Origin: Methylotenera sp.
Lineage (GTDB): Bacteria; Pseudomonadota; Gammaproteobacteria; Burkholderiales; Methylophilaceae
Direction: 5' to 3'
Assembly: GCA_002928535.1 (NCBI GenBank)
Contig: PERG01000009.1
Location: 1-64,000, forward strand
Length of the DNA stretch: 64,000 nucleotides
Shown here: in pieces, positions 26,801 through 35,383 of the stretch
How positions within the stretch are numbered: the stretch's first letter is position 1
Layout: every line of letters starts with the position of its first letter
Translations under genes and position numbers: made by a program
The notes under the pieces: generated by a model
What the model was told of the DNA's origin: nothing
Database searches by the model: none
What the model saw: the letters and a program-made list of their open reading frames with translations, nothing else

Positions 26801-28300
26801 ATGACGCCCAATTTAATACGGCAAGCTGCAGTAGTTCTTTCCAACTTGTTGGACTTTAATAGTCCTGCAGATGCGAAATTAGGCGAGTTCTTTCGCAATA
26901 ACCGTGATTTAGGTACCAAGGATCGTGCGTTCGTGGCGGAATCTGTTTACGGCGTTTTACGCCGCCTGCGCTTTTTAAGCACAGTGACTGCTAACGAAGA
27001 GAACGATCCAGATGATGCACGTAAGTTGATTCTGGCGTGGTTGTTGCGTGTGCAGGGTATGAGTATCCGCGAATTGGAATCGGTATTGAGCGAACAGCAA
27101 AAAGAATGGGCGCATACCATTAAGGCTAAGTCGACCGAAAACTTGCCGTTGGCAGTGCAAGCCGATGTACGTGACTGGCTGTGGGATAAACTGGTCGAGC
27201 AATATGGTGAAACCGAAGCCTTAACCATTGCCCGCAGCATGCATGAGCAAGCCACGCTGGATTTGCGTGTGAATACGATTAAGGGCGATCGCGATGAGGT
27301 GATGGCCAAGTTCATTGCAGAAAACACATCCGGCGAAACCAATATCAGTCCTACACCATATTCGCCTATTGGTATCCGCATGCCTTCCAGACTCAATATT
27401 AGCAAGCATGTTTTATTCACCGAGGGCAAGATCGAAGTACAGGATGAGGGCAGTCAATTACTTGCCCATCTAGTGGCTCCCAAACGTGGCATGATGGTGG
27501 CAGATTTCTGTGCCGGTGCCGGTGGAAAAACTCTGGCTATGGGCGCACTCATGCGTAATACCGGCCGGTTATATGCGTTTGATGTCTCTGACCGACGTTT
27601 GCACAATTTGGGTCAGCGCCTGAAACGTTCCGGTCTATCTAATCTTAATGCGCAAGTTATCAGCAGCGAAAACGATCCAAAACTCAAACGTCTAAATGGC
27701 AAATTTGACCGCGTATTGGTCGATGCGCCTTGTAGTGGTTTAGGCACTTTAAGACGTAACCCCGACTTGAAGTGGCGTCAGACACCGGATGATGTGCTTG
27801 AGTTAACGCAAAAACAAACTTCAATTTTGACGCGTGCAGCCAAATTGACTAAAGGCGGTGGCCGTCTGATTTATGCAACCTGCAGCTTGTTAAAAGATGA
27901 AAATGAGCAGATTGCAGAAAACTTTTTGGCTAATCATGCAGATTTCAAATTGGTGCCTGCGAGTGAAATATTGAAACAGCATCAGATAGAACTGGATACT
28001 GGCGCTTACCTGAAGTTATTGCCGCATTTACATCAAACCGACGGTTTCTTTGCGGCAGTATTTGAAAAAACAGCTTCAGCCAATGCGCCTTTAAGTAAGC
28101 TTCCAAAAGCGGCAGACGCCGCGCCTCTGGTTGATGAGGTGGTTGAAGAACATGAAGTTGGAACACCACAAGTGGAAACTCAGGCAGTAAAACCTAAAGC
28201 AGCTAAAACAAAAGTTGTGAAAGACAAAGCTGTCCCGGAAAAAACCACAAAAAAACCCACAAAACCCAAAGCGGTAAAAGCAAACACGCCTAAGGCATAA
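26801..28300 (+). CDS. RsmB/NOP-family RNA cytosine-5 methyltransferase with lysine-rich tail
   Basis: 499 residues. The N-terminal part (1-140) is NusB-like helical; the SAM-dependent domain (about 200-425) has motif I ADFCAGAGGKTLAMGALM, motif IV DRVLVDAPCSGLGTL with one catalytic Cys, and motif VI LIYATCSLLKDENEQ with the second. The family methylates C5 of cytosine in 16S rRNA; RsmB is the nearest named member, but N-terminal divergence makes the target uncertain. Residues from about 425 on form a low-complexity tail of Lys, Pro, Ala and Thr (KPTKPKAVKANTPKA at the end), unusual for the family and reminiscent of histone H1. Seven bases separate it from the symporter gene. Confidence 0.9.
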   Translation: MTPNLIRQAAVVLSNLLDFNSPADAKLGEFFRNNRDLGTKDRAFVAESVYGVLRRLRFLSTVTANEENDPDDARKLILAWLLRVQGMSIRELESVLSEQQKEWAHTIKAKSTENLPLAVQADVRDWLWDKLVEQYGETEALTIARSMHEQATLDLRVNTIKGDRDEVMAKFIAENTSGETNISPTPYSPIGIRMPSRLNISKHVLFTEGKIEVQDEGSQLLAHLVAPKRGMMVADFCAGAGGKTLAMGALMRNTGRLYAFDVSDRRLHNLGQRLKRSGLSNLNAQVISSENDPKLKRLNGKFDRVLVDAPCSGLGTLRRNPDLKWRQTPDDVLELTQKQTSILTRAAKLTKGGGRLIYATCSLLKDENEQIAENFLANHADFKLVPASEILKQHQIELDTGAYLKLLPHLHQTDGFFAAVFEKTASANAPLSKLPKAADAAPLVDEVVEEHEVGTPQVETQAVKPKAAKTKVVKDKAVPEKTTKKPTKPKAVKANTPKA

Positions 28301-28306
28301 TCACCG

Positions 28307-29545
28307 ATGAAAATGCCCAGCCTGAATATGCAAATACTCCTAGGCGCAATATTTGGCGTATTGGTTGGGTGGTATTTTCATGGCTTAGGCGCCGAACATC
28401 AAATGGTGCAAAGCGGCTTGTATGCTTCCGGTTTAGTGGGCACCTTGTTTATTGATCTGCTTAAAATGATCCTGATTCCATTGGTGTTCTGCAGCATTGC
28501 CGTCGGTATTGCGAACTTACGCCAACACAGCCAGATGCATCGTGTCTGGGTTACCACCTTGGTGTTCTTCGCAATCACTACGACCATCGCCATCACCCTA
28601 GGCTTGGTTGCCAGCAATTATTTCAAGCCGGGTAGCGGCCTACAAATCGCTATGTTTGCAGATGCTATACAAAGTTTTGAGGCGCAACAGCTACCTTTGC
28701 CGGAATTTTTTGCGCAGTTCTTACATAGTCTGTTCATGAATCCTTTTACAGCATTAGCAAAAGGGGACGTAATGGCGGTGGTGGTTTTTGCGCTTATTTT
28801 AGGCATTGCCCTGGTGGTAGGAGGCGACCGCTATAAAAATCTTTTAAATATCTTGCAAGAATTGCTTGAGCTTACGATGCGGATTGTCGGATGGGTTATG
28901 GTATTGGCACCATTTGGGATTGCTGCATTATTGATCAAGTTAGTGGCCACCCAGGATATTGCCATGCTTGGCACGCTGGCTAAATTTATTACAGTCGTAG
29001 TTGGCACTACTTTATTGCATGGCATCGTCATTTTGCCGCTATTGTTATATTTAATTACCGGCAAAACGCCATTATGGTTTTGGCGCGGCGCGCGTGAAGC
29101 GCTCATCACCGCATTTGCCACCAGTTCCAGTTCTGCGACTTTGCCAGTGACCATGCGTTGTACGACTCAGCATTTGCATGTAAAGCCAGAAATCGCTGGT
29201 TTTGTAGTGCCAATCGGGGCTACAGTGAATATGGATGGGACCGCTTTATATGAAGCCGCCGCCGCCTTATTCATTGCTAATCTGGTGGGTGTGGACTTGA
29301 GTTTAACCCAGCAAATGATTGTATTTGTCACTGCCATGATCGCCGCCATTGGCGCGCCCGGTATACCAAGTGCTGGTATGGTGACGATGGTGATGGTGCT
29401 GCAATCGGTGGGTTTGCCGGCAGAAGCAATTGCTATTTTGCTACCGATCGATCGACTGCTTGATACCTTGCGGACTACGGTCAATGTGCAAGGTGACATG
29501 ATTGGCAGCCTGGTAGTACAAAGGCTAGCTAATAAAACTGCATAA
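28307..29545 (+). CDS. Dicarboxylate/amino acid:cation symporter (DAACS family)
   Basis: 412 residues, eight membrane segments plus two re-entrant hairpins, as in GltP/DctA/GltPh. Family hallmarks: the serine-rich HP1 tip TAFATSSSSATLPVTMR, the segment 7 motif VVPIGATVNMDGTALYEA (NMDGT unwound region binding Na and substrate), and HP2 GAPGIPSAGMVTMVMVL. The C-terminal LPIDRLLDTLRTTVNVQGD contains the Asp and Arg region that sets substrate. The Arg in RTTVNVQGD position is compatible with acidic substrates, but glutamate versus C4-dicarboxylate cannot be settled. Probably read through from the upstream methyltransferase gene. Confidence 0.93.
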   Translation: MKMPSLNMQILLGAIFGVLVGWYFHGLGAEHQMVQSGLYASGLVGTLFIDLLKMILIPLVFCSIAVGIANLRQHSQMHRVWVTTLVFFAITTTIAITLGLVASNYFKPGSGLQIAMFADAIQSFEAQQLPLPEFFAQFLHSLFMNPFTALAKGDVMAVVVFALILGIALVVGGDRYKNLLNILQELLELTMRIVGWVMVLAPFGIAALLIKLVATQDIAMLGTLAKFITVVVGTTLLHGIVILPLLLYLITGKTPLWFWRGAREALITAFATSSSSATLPVTMRCTTQHLHVKPEIAGFVVPIGATVNMDGTALYEAAAALFIANLVGVDLSLTQQMIVFVTAMIAAIGAPGIPSAGMVTMVMVLQSVGLPAEAIAILLPIDRLLDTLRTTVNVQGDMIGSLVVQRLANKTA

Positions 29546-29599
29546 TGTCAGCCCTTTCGCAGTGCATTTTTATTAATATTCTCTAACCTAAGTGATTGA

Positions 29600-30133
29600 A
29601 TGCTCAATTTTTATAAAGCTGAACTCAGCGACGCCCAGGCCATTGCTAACCTCATTAACTCGGCATACCGCGGCGAAAGTAGCCGGGCCGGCTGGACCAC
29701 GGAAGCCGATATTCTGGATGGCTTACGTACCACGACACAAGAAGTTGCCGGTATCATTCAACGCGACGATGCTTTCATACTGGTTGGTGTACTCAATGAT
29801 CAAATCATTGCAACAATCTGCTGCGAACGGCAAGACGCTTATGGTAAAAATATCGCGCATTTAAGCATGATCGCCGTTAAACCTACTCTGCAAAGTAAGG
29901 GCTACGGCACTACCATGCTGCAAGCTGCAGAAGCCATGACCTTGCGGGAATGGCGGGTAGTCGGTTTTCATATGGCGGTGATTACCATGCGGGAAGAATT
30001 GATCGCTTTTTATGAAAGATTAGGTTATTCGCGCAGTGGAGAATTCAAAAACTTCCCGGAAAACGCTACGCTTTGGCAGCCTAAAGTGCCTGATTTAACC
30101 TTAGAGTATTTGGTTAAAATCATTAAGCGCTAA
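29600..30133 (+). CDS. GNAT family N-acetyltransferase
   Basis: 177 residues with a GNAT fold. The acetyl-CoA binding motif is IAVKPTLQSKGYGTTMLQAA (V..... Q.KG.G pattern), followed by the C-terminal LIAFYERLGYSRSGEF segment common to the family. The substrate is unknown; it stands alone between the symporter and the DUF502 gene. Confidence 0.9.
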   Translation: MLNFYKAELSDAQAIANLINSAYRGESSRAGWTTEADILDGLRTTTQEVAGIIQRDDAFILVGVLNDQIIATICCERQDAYGKNIAHLSMIAVKPTLQSKGYGTTMLQAAEAMTLREWRVVGFHMAVITMREELIAFYERLGYSRSGEFKNFPENATLWQPKVPDLTLEYLVKIIKR

Positions 30134-30167
30134 CATGCAATCAATAGAAATTTATTAGGAAAAGTGT

Positions 30168-30773
30168 ATGTGGAAATTGATCAATAAGAACATCCTCACC
30201 GGCTTAATTACATTAGTACCCGTGATTCTCACATTTTACTTGCTGTACTGGTTTGTAGTGACCACAGAATCTTTTCTAGGGGATGGAATCAGAACTTCAA
30301 TATCCGAAGAGTTTTATCGACCAGGCATGGGTGTGATTGCTGGCCTGATCGTAGCTTTTTTGGTAGGGCTATTTATGCAAACGATTATTGCCCAACACTT
30401 ACTTGCATCAATAGAACGACTCTTAAAGCGACTGCCCATCGTCAAGTCAATATATTTATCCATTCGCGATTTGCTGGATTATTTCTCATCGGAAAAACAA
30501 AAAGATTTTGACCAGGTGGTTGCCATCTCCTGGGGTGATACCGGCATGCAAATCATCGGCCTGGTGACGCAAGCTGATATGACGCAGATGCCGGTTGGTT
30601 TTGATCAGAAAGATAGTCTGCTGGTCTATATACCCATGAGTTACGGCATTGGCGGCTTTGCGGTGCTAGTGCCCCGCAGTGCTACCAAACCTTTGAATAT
30701 GAGTATGGAAGATGCAATGCGATTTGCACTGACAGCAGGTGTTACAAGTTCCACTCAAGCGGATGAAGCTTGA
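30168..30773 (+). CDS. DUF502 family membrane protein
   Basis: 201 residues with two membrane segments (about 10-32 and 58-80) and a soluble C-terminal domain. The opening WKLINKNILTGLITLVPVI, the LLKRLPIVKSIYLSIRDLLD segment and the LLVYIPMSYGIGGFAVLVPR motif mark the DUF502 family, which is widespread and without assigned function. The stop lies 3 bp from the convergent DUF4124 gene. Confidence 0.92.
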   Translation: MWKLINKNILTGLITLVPVILTFYLLYWFVVTTESFLGDGIRTSISEEFYRPGMGVIAGLIVAFLVGLFMQTIIAQHLLASIERLLKRLPIVKSIYLSIRDLLDYFSSEKQKDFDQVVAISWGDTGMQIIGLVTQADMTQMPVGFDQKDSLLVYIPMSYGIGGFAVLVPRSATKPLNMSMEDAMRFALTAGVTSSTQADEA

Positions 30774-30776
30774 AAT

Positions 30777-31358
30777 TTATGGTGGAATGGCAATTGTTGG
30801 ACTTGTATTAGAAGGATTGATATTAGAAAGACTGCCATTTTGCGGATTAACGGTTGGTGGATTAACGGTTGGTGGATTAACGGTTGGTGGATTAACGGTT
30901 GGTGGATTGACTGATTGTGAATTTATCGGCGGCCGGTTAGGAAATTTTCGATAAGGGGGCTTATTTAACCACGGTCCTCCATACCTGTTTCTGTATCTTG
31001 GATTCACATAAATGGGATAGGGATGCCGTTCGTTTAATGCCTGTTGTTCAAGCAATTCAAGGCGTTGCCTTTCCAGGGCAATTTTTTCCAGTTCTATCTC
31101 ACGTTTTTCTTGTTCCAATCTTTCCAGCTCAGTTTCAGTGGCTCTTAACCGGGAAGTCTCATGGATTTGATCTATACGTTCTTGCGCAATTGCTTGTTCT
31201 TCAGGTGTAGGCGCTGGGACATTTTTAATGGTACGAATGGTTTTGTCTGCACAAGGTTCGTCTTGGTATACGGTTCTATTCTTATCATCCAGGCAGACAA
31301 AAATATCCGCATAGGCCGGCAATGTAATTATCGATAGAATAATCAGGATAGCCTTCAT
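30777..31358 (-). CDS. DUF4124 periplasmic protein with VNPPT repeats
   Basis: 193 residues from the ATG at 31358. A signal peptide (MKAILIILSIITLPAYA) leads into a DUF4124-like segment with a Cys pair (FVCLDDKNRTVYQDEPCADK). A charged coiled-coil stretch (about 75-120, RATETELERLEQEKREIELE) follows, then a disordered Pro/Asn-rich tail with at least four VNPPT units encoded by exact 15-bp DNA repeats. Function unknown. The tail is the kind of sequence that changes length by slipped-strand events. Confidence 0.85.
   Translation of the reverse strand: MKAILIILSIITLPAYADIFVCLDDKNRTVYQDEPCADKTIRTIKNVPAPTPEEQAIAQERIDQIHETSRLRATETELERLEQEKREIELEKIALERQRLELLEQQALNERHPYPIYVNPRYRNRYGGPWLNKPPYRKFPNRPPINSQSVNPPTVNPPTVNPPTVNPPTVNPQNGSLSNINPSNTSPTIAIPP
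30844..30903. repeat. Four perfect tandem copies of a 15-bp unit inside the DUF4124 gene
   Basis: GGATTAACGGTTGGT is repeated at 30844, 30859, 30874 and 30889, followed by a partly degenerate fifth copy (30904-30918). On the minus strand each unit encodes five residues (VNPPT), so gain or loss of units keeps the frame. Confidence 0.95.
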
Positions 31359-31551
31359 GACAATAATCCAAGATTTAACAATGCAATTAGGCATTCATGT
31401 TTTTGACTAGTTCGACCGTGTTGCTTGGATTGTAATTGCGTAACTATTCTACGTTTTAAGTAGGTTGATTAAGAACAAGGTCTTAGCGTCCCTATCCCCA
31501 CATGGCTCACAGTGTTATCCACAGAAATTGTGGAAGCCTTCTTACTAACCA

Positions 31552-33030
31552 TTACGTTCCGCAAAAAGTTTTGTATTGCTGATCCACCTCTTGCGCAGGT
31601 GCTTGAGTATATTTAGCCGGACGATCTGCGTCGGAATAAGGGTCAGCTATTGCCGATAGAAGATCATTAAGTGGCGCCATGTCATCACTGTTAACGGCTG
31701 CACTTAACACTTCCTCTACCAGATTGTTACGCGGAATCAATTTTGGGTTCACGGTTTGCATTAACTTGATGCTATCCGCAATGGGTTGTGCCTGTCGGGC
31801 AAGCCGGGACTGCCATTGGCTGAACCACTGCTTAAAAGCCTCGTCCTTGAATATGCCTTGCGCCTGCAGTGCAACATTGCCTAATAAGCTAAATGTGTTG
31901 GTAAAGTCGGCTTTATTATTTTGCATATAGGTCAGCAAGGCTTCAGCAAGCTGCTGATCTTCTGCCTCTTCATTAAATAGCCCCAATTTTTTTCTCATGC
32001 CACCCAGCCAGAATGCAAAGAATTTACCCGGAAATGCCTGCAGGGATATAGTGACCATTTCAATCGCCTGTTCTTCTGATGGATCGATCAACGGCAATAA
32101 GGATTCGGCAAGTCTGATTAAATTCCAATGGGCGATATTGGGTTGATTACCAAAAGCATAGCGGCCGTTCGTATCAATGGAACTGAATACCGTTTCCGGA
32201 TGATAAGTATTCATAAATGCGCATGGCCCATAATCTATGGTCTCGCCACATATACTCATATTGTCAGTATTCATCACGCCGTGGATAAACCCAACATTCA
32301 TCCACTGGGCGATGAGTGCAGCCTGTAAATCAATGACGCGATTTAACAGTTGAAGATACTTGTCATCACTATCGGTAATTTCCGGAAAGTGACGATGGAT
32401 TACATAATCCGCTAGCGATTGCAGATGTTGCGGTTTTTGTAGGGCTGCAGCATATTGAAATGTACCTACACGAATGTGGCTAGCGGCTACACGAGTGAGA
32501 ATAGCCCCTGGATAGGCGGCATCTCGGTATACATATTCACCGGTTGTAGTTACTGCAAGGCTACGTGTGGTGGCGATACCCAGCGCCGCCATGGCCTCGC
32601 TGATGATGTATTCACGCAGCATCGGGCCGAGCGCCGCTCTGCCATCCCCTGAACGGGAGTAAGGTGTGATGCCGGATCCTTTAAGCTGTATATCCACACG
32701 TTGCCCATTGGGGGTGATGTGCTCGCCTAATAATATGGCTCGGCCGTCACCGAGCATATTGAAACCACCGAATTGATGCCCTGCATAGGCTTGTGCGATA
32801 GGCTCAGCGCCGCTAAAGATACTATTGCCGGATAAGTATGCTGCACCATTTTGTTCGATTTGATCTGCAGCTAAGCCAAGTGAGTTCGCCAAAGCGCTGT
32901 TCAGCAGCGTAATTTTAGGGTTTTTAACGGGAGACGGCGTTTGTCTTTTATAGAAAACTGGCGGCAGCGTTAAATAACTATTGTTGAAGTTAAAGCCAAA
33001 ATTCACGCGTTTAGGGGAATTCGTTTCCAT
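31552..33030 (-). CDS. selO: Protein adenylyltransferase SelO (YdiU)
   Basis: 492 residues. SelO is a pseudokinase-fold enzyme that transfers AMP from ATP to Ser, Thr or Tyr of target proteins, linked to redox stress. Visible motifs: YAGHQFGGFNMLGDGRAILL, LKGSGITPYSRSGDGRAAL, LREYIISEAMAALGI, and the metal and catalytic region GVMNTDNMSICGETIDYGP. The C-terminus keeps the Cys (TFCGT) that corresponds to the selenocysteine or redox Cys of the family. Full length; transcribed alone. Confidence 0.95.
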   Translation of the reverse strand: METNSPKRVNFGFNFNNSYLTLPPVFYKRQTPSPVKNPKITLLNSALANSLGLAADQIEQNGAAYLSGNSIFSGAEPIAQAYAGHQFGGFNMLGDGRAILLGEHITPNGQRVDIQLKGSGITPYSRSGDGRAALGPMLREYIISEAMAALGIATTRSLAVTTTGEYVYRDAAYPGAILTRVAASHIRVGTFQYAAALQKPQHLQSLADYVIHRHFPEITDSDDKYLQLLNRVIDLQAALIAQWMNVGFIHGVMNTDNMSICGETIDYGPCAFMNTYHPETVFSSIDTNGRYAFGNQPNIAHWNLIRLAESLLPLIDPSEEQAIEMVTISLQAFPGKFFAFWLGGMRKKLGLFNEEAEDQQLAEALLTYMQNNKADFTNTFSLLGNVALQAQGIFKDEAFKQWFSQWQSRLARQAQPIADSIKLMQTVNPKLIPRNNLVEEVLSAAVNSDDMAPLNDLLSAIADPYSDADRPAKYTQAPAQEVDQQYKTFCGT

Positions 33031-33088
33031 CTAATGATCCATTTGAATGAGAGAGAACACAGTCGTGTTCAAGTGGGCGGTTAACTAG

Positions 33089-33322
33089 TTAACCAGCGTT
33101 GTGTTGCAGCATTGCTAAATAAAGATTTTCTACTTTAGTCCGTGCCCACGGAGTTTTGCGTAGAAATTTAAGGCTGGATTTAATACTCGCATCGTTTATA
33201 AAACAATTTACCGGAATGCGTTCCGCCAATCCATCCCAACCATAGTGGTCATACAAAGCCGTCACGATGTGCGCTAGTGTGATGCCATGTAAAGGGTTAT
33301 TCGTTTGTGTAGATATAGACAT
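33089..33322 (-). CDS. VF530 family DNA-binding protein
   Basis: 77 residues. The pattern [20 protein letters not shown], then [13 protein letters not shown], then [20 protein letters not shown] is the VF530 (DUF2132) family, small double-stranded-DNA-binding proteins known from structure but not assigned a role. It lies 58 bp upstream of selO on the same strand. Confidence 0.93.
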   Translation of the reverse strand: MSISTQTNNPLHGITLAHIVTALYDHYGWDGLAERIPVNCFINDASIKSSLKFLRKTPWARTKVENLYLAMLQHNAG

Positions 33323-33464
33323 GCAAGTTCATTGTTTCATTTAAGGGCCTGGCACTATTTTACATAGTGCTTTTTATATAAGGGCATTTTATACAGGCCA
33401 TTTTAAGTGCGTTATTTTATTCAATCGAATAAAGGCAGGCTAATTCAGCGTTTGGAAGCGGGAT

Positions 33465-35144
33465 TTAATTCATATTTTTTTGCATGGAAGGGGTAAAAAC
33501 ACGCATGGTATTACGGCCTGCAGTCTTCGCTCTGTACATGGCAATATCAGCATGTGCGAGTAAATCATCCACACTATGCGAGTTTCCGCAGAATAGCGTG
33601 ATACCGACACTGCTAGTGATATGGTATTCAGTTTCGTGTAGCAAGTAGGGCTGACTCACTTTTGCGCCAATTTTTTTACCTATAGCCTTAGCTTCAATGG
33701 CTGCCTGTTTCGGATCTTTACTCAGGCCGCCCAGCATGACAACAAATTCATCGCCACCTAAACGGGTAACGGTATCACCTTCACGCACGCACTCACGTAA
33801 ACGGTCCGCCACTTCTACCAATAGCATATCGCCAAAGTTATGCCCTAAGGTATCGTTTATGGTTTTGAAGTGATCAAGGTCGATAAATATCACTGCACCG
33901 TAATGGCGGCTTCTCATACTTCCTACGACCGCCTGCTGTAGCCTATCTTGCAGCAAGCGCCGGTTAGGTAATTGTGTGAGTGGATCGTGGAAAGCTAGCT
34001 GAAGGATACGTTCCTGTGCTTCCTTGAACTCGCGGATGTCGGAAATGGCTGCGACGTAATTTGTGACACGCCCATCGTCGTTAGATACTGCAGTAATGGT
34101 GAGTCGGTAAGGATTAATCACGCCATCTTTGCGCTTGCTCCACACTTCGCCTAGCCAGGATTTTTTCTCTTTCAAGGTTTTTAAAATGTCTTGATAAAAC
34201 TGTTTATCATGATGCATGGATATTAAGATTTCGGTGGTCTTTCCCAATACTTCTTCAGAATCAAACCCGGTCAATTGGGTAAAAGATCTGTTTACACGCA
34301 AAATGACATTATTGGCATCCGTGACAAGGATGCCTTCTTGCACTTCAAAAGCACTGGCAGCAATATGCAATTCTTCCTGAGTCGCTTCCAGTTCCCCATG
34401 TGCTCTGCGCACTCTCTCCAGGGTGAGATGCCGATCAAGTGAGTTAGCGAATCCGCCACTACTGAAAAGCAAGAAACAGCCGGACGTCACAATTAAAGCT
34501 AATAAATTCGGATCTATTTGCTCACTGCTTACCGAGCAAACGCTGCCAGGTGCGAATATCGCTGCCCCCATCGCAGTATAGTGCATGCCTGCTATGGCAA
34601 ACCCCATAATCAGGGCGCCTAGAAAGTGCTGAAGAAGGGGGTGCATGCCTGTTTTACCCTTGGCATATACGATCAAAAGTGCGCCTATCGCAGCGCTGAT
34701 GGCAATGACGACTGACAGTACAAATATGAGCGGATCATAACTGATGGCAGGCTGCATTTTAAGGGCAGCCATGCCTGTGTAATGCATGACTGTAATACCT
34801 ATGCCCATAAACACCCCGCCGATGACAATCTTTTTGAATTGCAATTTAGGGCTACGCAGCAAATAAAAGCCCAAGAGGGCGGCGGCAATAGCTGGCAGTA
34901 TGGAAATAAATGTCAGGTAAGCGTCATAAGCAACTGGGACGGGTAAATGAAAGGCAAGCATACCGATAAAATGCATCGACCAGACGGCCATACCGAAGGT
35001 CAGGCTCCCGGCAACCATCCATGCAGCAGCTTGAAATCCAGTATTTTCGCGCATGCGTTCAGCATGAGAGAGGGCGGTGAAGGAGCCAAATATAGCTATC
35101 AACACAGATAAGATTACAAGATTACCGTTCCAGCTTATCGGCAA
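33465..35144 (-). CDS. MHYT-PAS-GGDEF diguanylate cyclase
   Basis: 559 residues from a TTG at 35144, supported by AAGGGGA seven bases upstream. The N-terminal seven-segment MHYT domain (1-235) shows the three metal motifs MHFIGM, MHYTGM and MHYTAM, thought to sense oxygen, CO or NO through copper. A PAS domain (about 250-375) and a GGDEF domain follow, with RLGGDEFVVML and the inhibitory RxxD site REGD five residues before. No EAL domain, so it should synthesise c-di-GMP with product inhibition. Alone on the minus strand, divergent from hflX across 239 bp. Confidence 0.94.
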   Translation of the reverse strand: MPISWNGNLVILSVLIAIFGSFTALSHAERMRENTGFQAAAWMVAGSLTFGMAVWSMHFIGMLAFHLPVPVAYDAYLTFISILPAIAAALLGFYLLRSPKLQFKKIVIGGVFMGIGITVMHYTGMAALKMQPAISYDPLIFVLSVVIAISAAIGALLIVYAKGKTGMHPLLQHFLGALIMGFAIAGMHYTAMGAAIFAPGSVCSVSSEQIDPNLLALIVTSGCFLLFSSGGFANSLDRHLTLERVRRAHGELEATQEELHIAASAFEVQEGILVTDANNVILRVNRSFTQLTGFDSEEVLGKTTEILISMHHDKQFYQDILKTLKEKKSWLGEVWSKRKDGVINPYRLTITAVSNDDGRVTNYVAAISDIREFKEAQERILQLAFHDPLTQLPNRRLLQDRLQQAVVGSMRSRHYGAVIFIDLDHFKTINDTLGHNFGDMLLVEVADRLRECVREGDTVTRLGGDEFVVMLGGLSKDPKQAAIEAKAIGKKIGAKVSQPYLLHETEYHITSSVGITLFCGNSHSVDDLLAHADIAMYRAKTAGRNTMRVFTPSMQKNMN

Positions 35145-35383
35145 GCGTTTGTCCCCTTAACACCAAAAATTATTATTAATAATTCCAGTATATAGTAGCT
35201 TGTAATCAACACAGTATGTTGACATTTATCGACATCACACCTCTATTTATGTTGACTGTTTCAAATTAAGAAATAAATTATTGTGTCTATTCATTTATGT
35301 CAAGTAAGCAACTTAAATCTGGCAAACACGGCTTTTAAGGTACCATCTGCTTCCTCAGCAAAATCTAAAGAAGTCACTCATTA

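Noticed and set aside
30739-30954. Plus-strand frame with GLTVG repeats opposite the DUF4124 gene
   Set aside because: It is the antisense reading of the 15-bp repeats; it overlaps the DUF502 end, has no ribosome binding site, and the minus-strand frame has a signal peptide and a DUF4124 segment.
35168-35184. Small AT palindrome ATTATTAATAAT between the MHYT gene and hflX
   Set aside because: Twelve A/T-only bases in an AT-rich spacer are likely by chance.
35219-35280. Promoter-like TTGACA and TTGACT hexamers upstream of hflX
   Set aside because: No good -10 element at 16-18 bp for either, so no specific promoter is listed.
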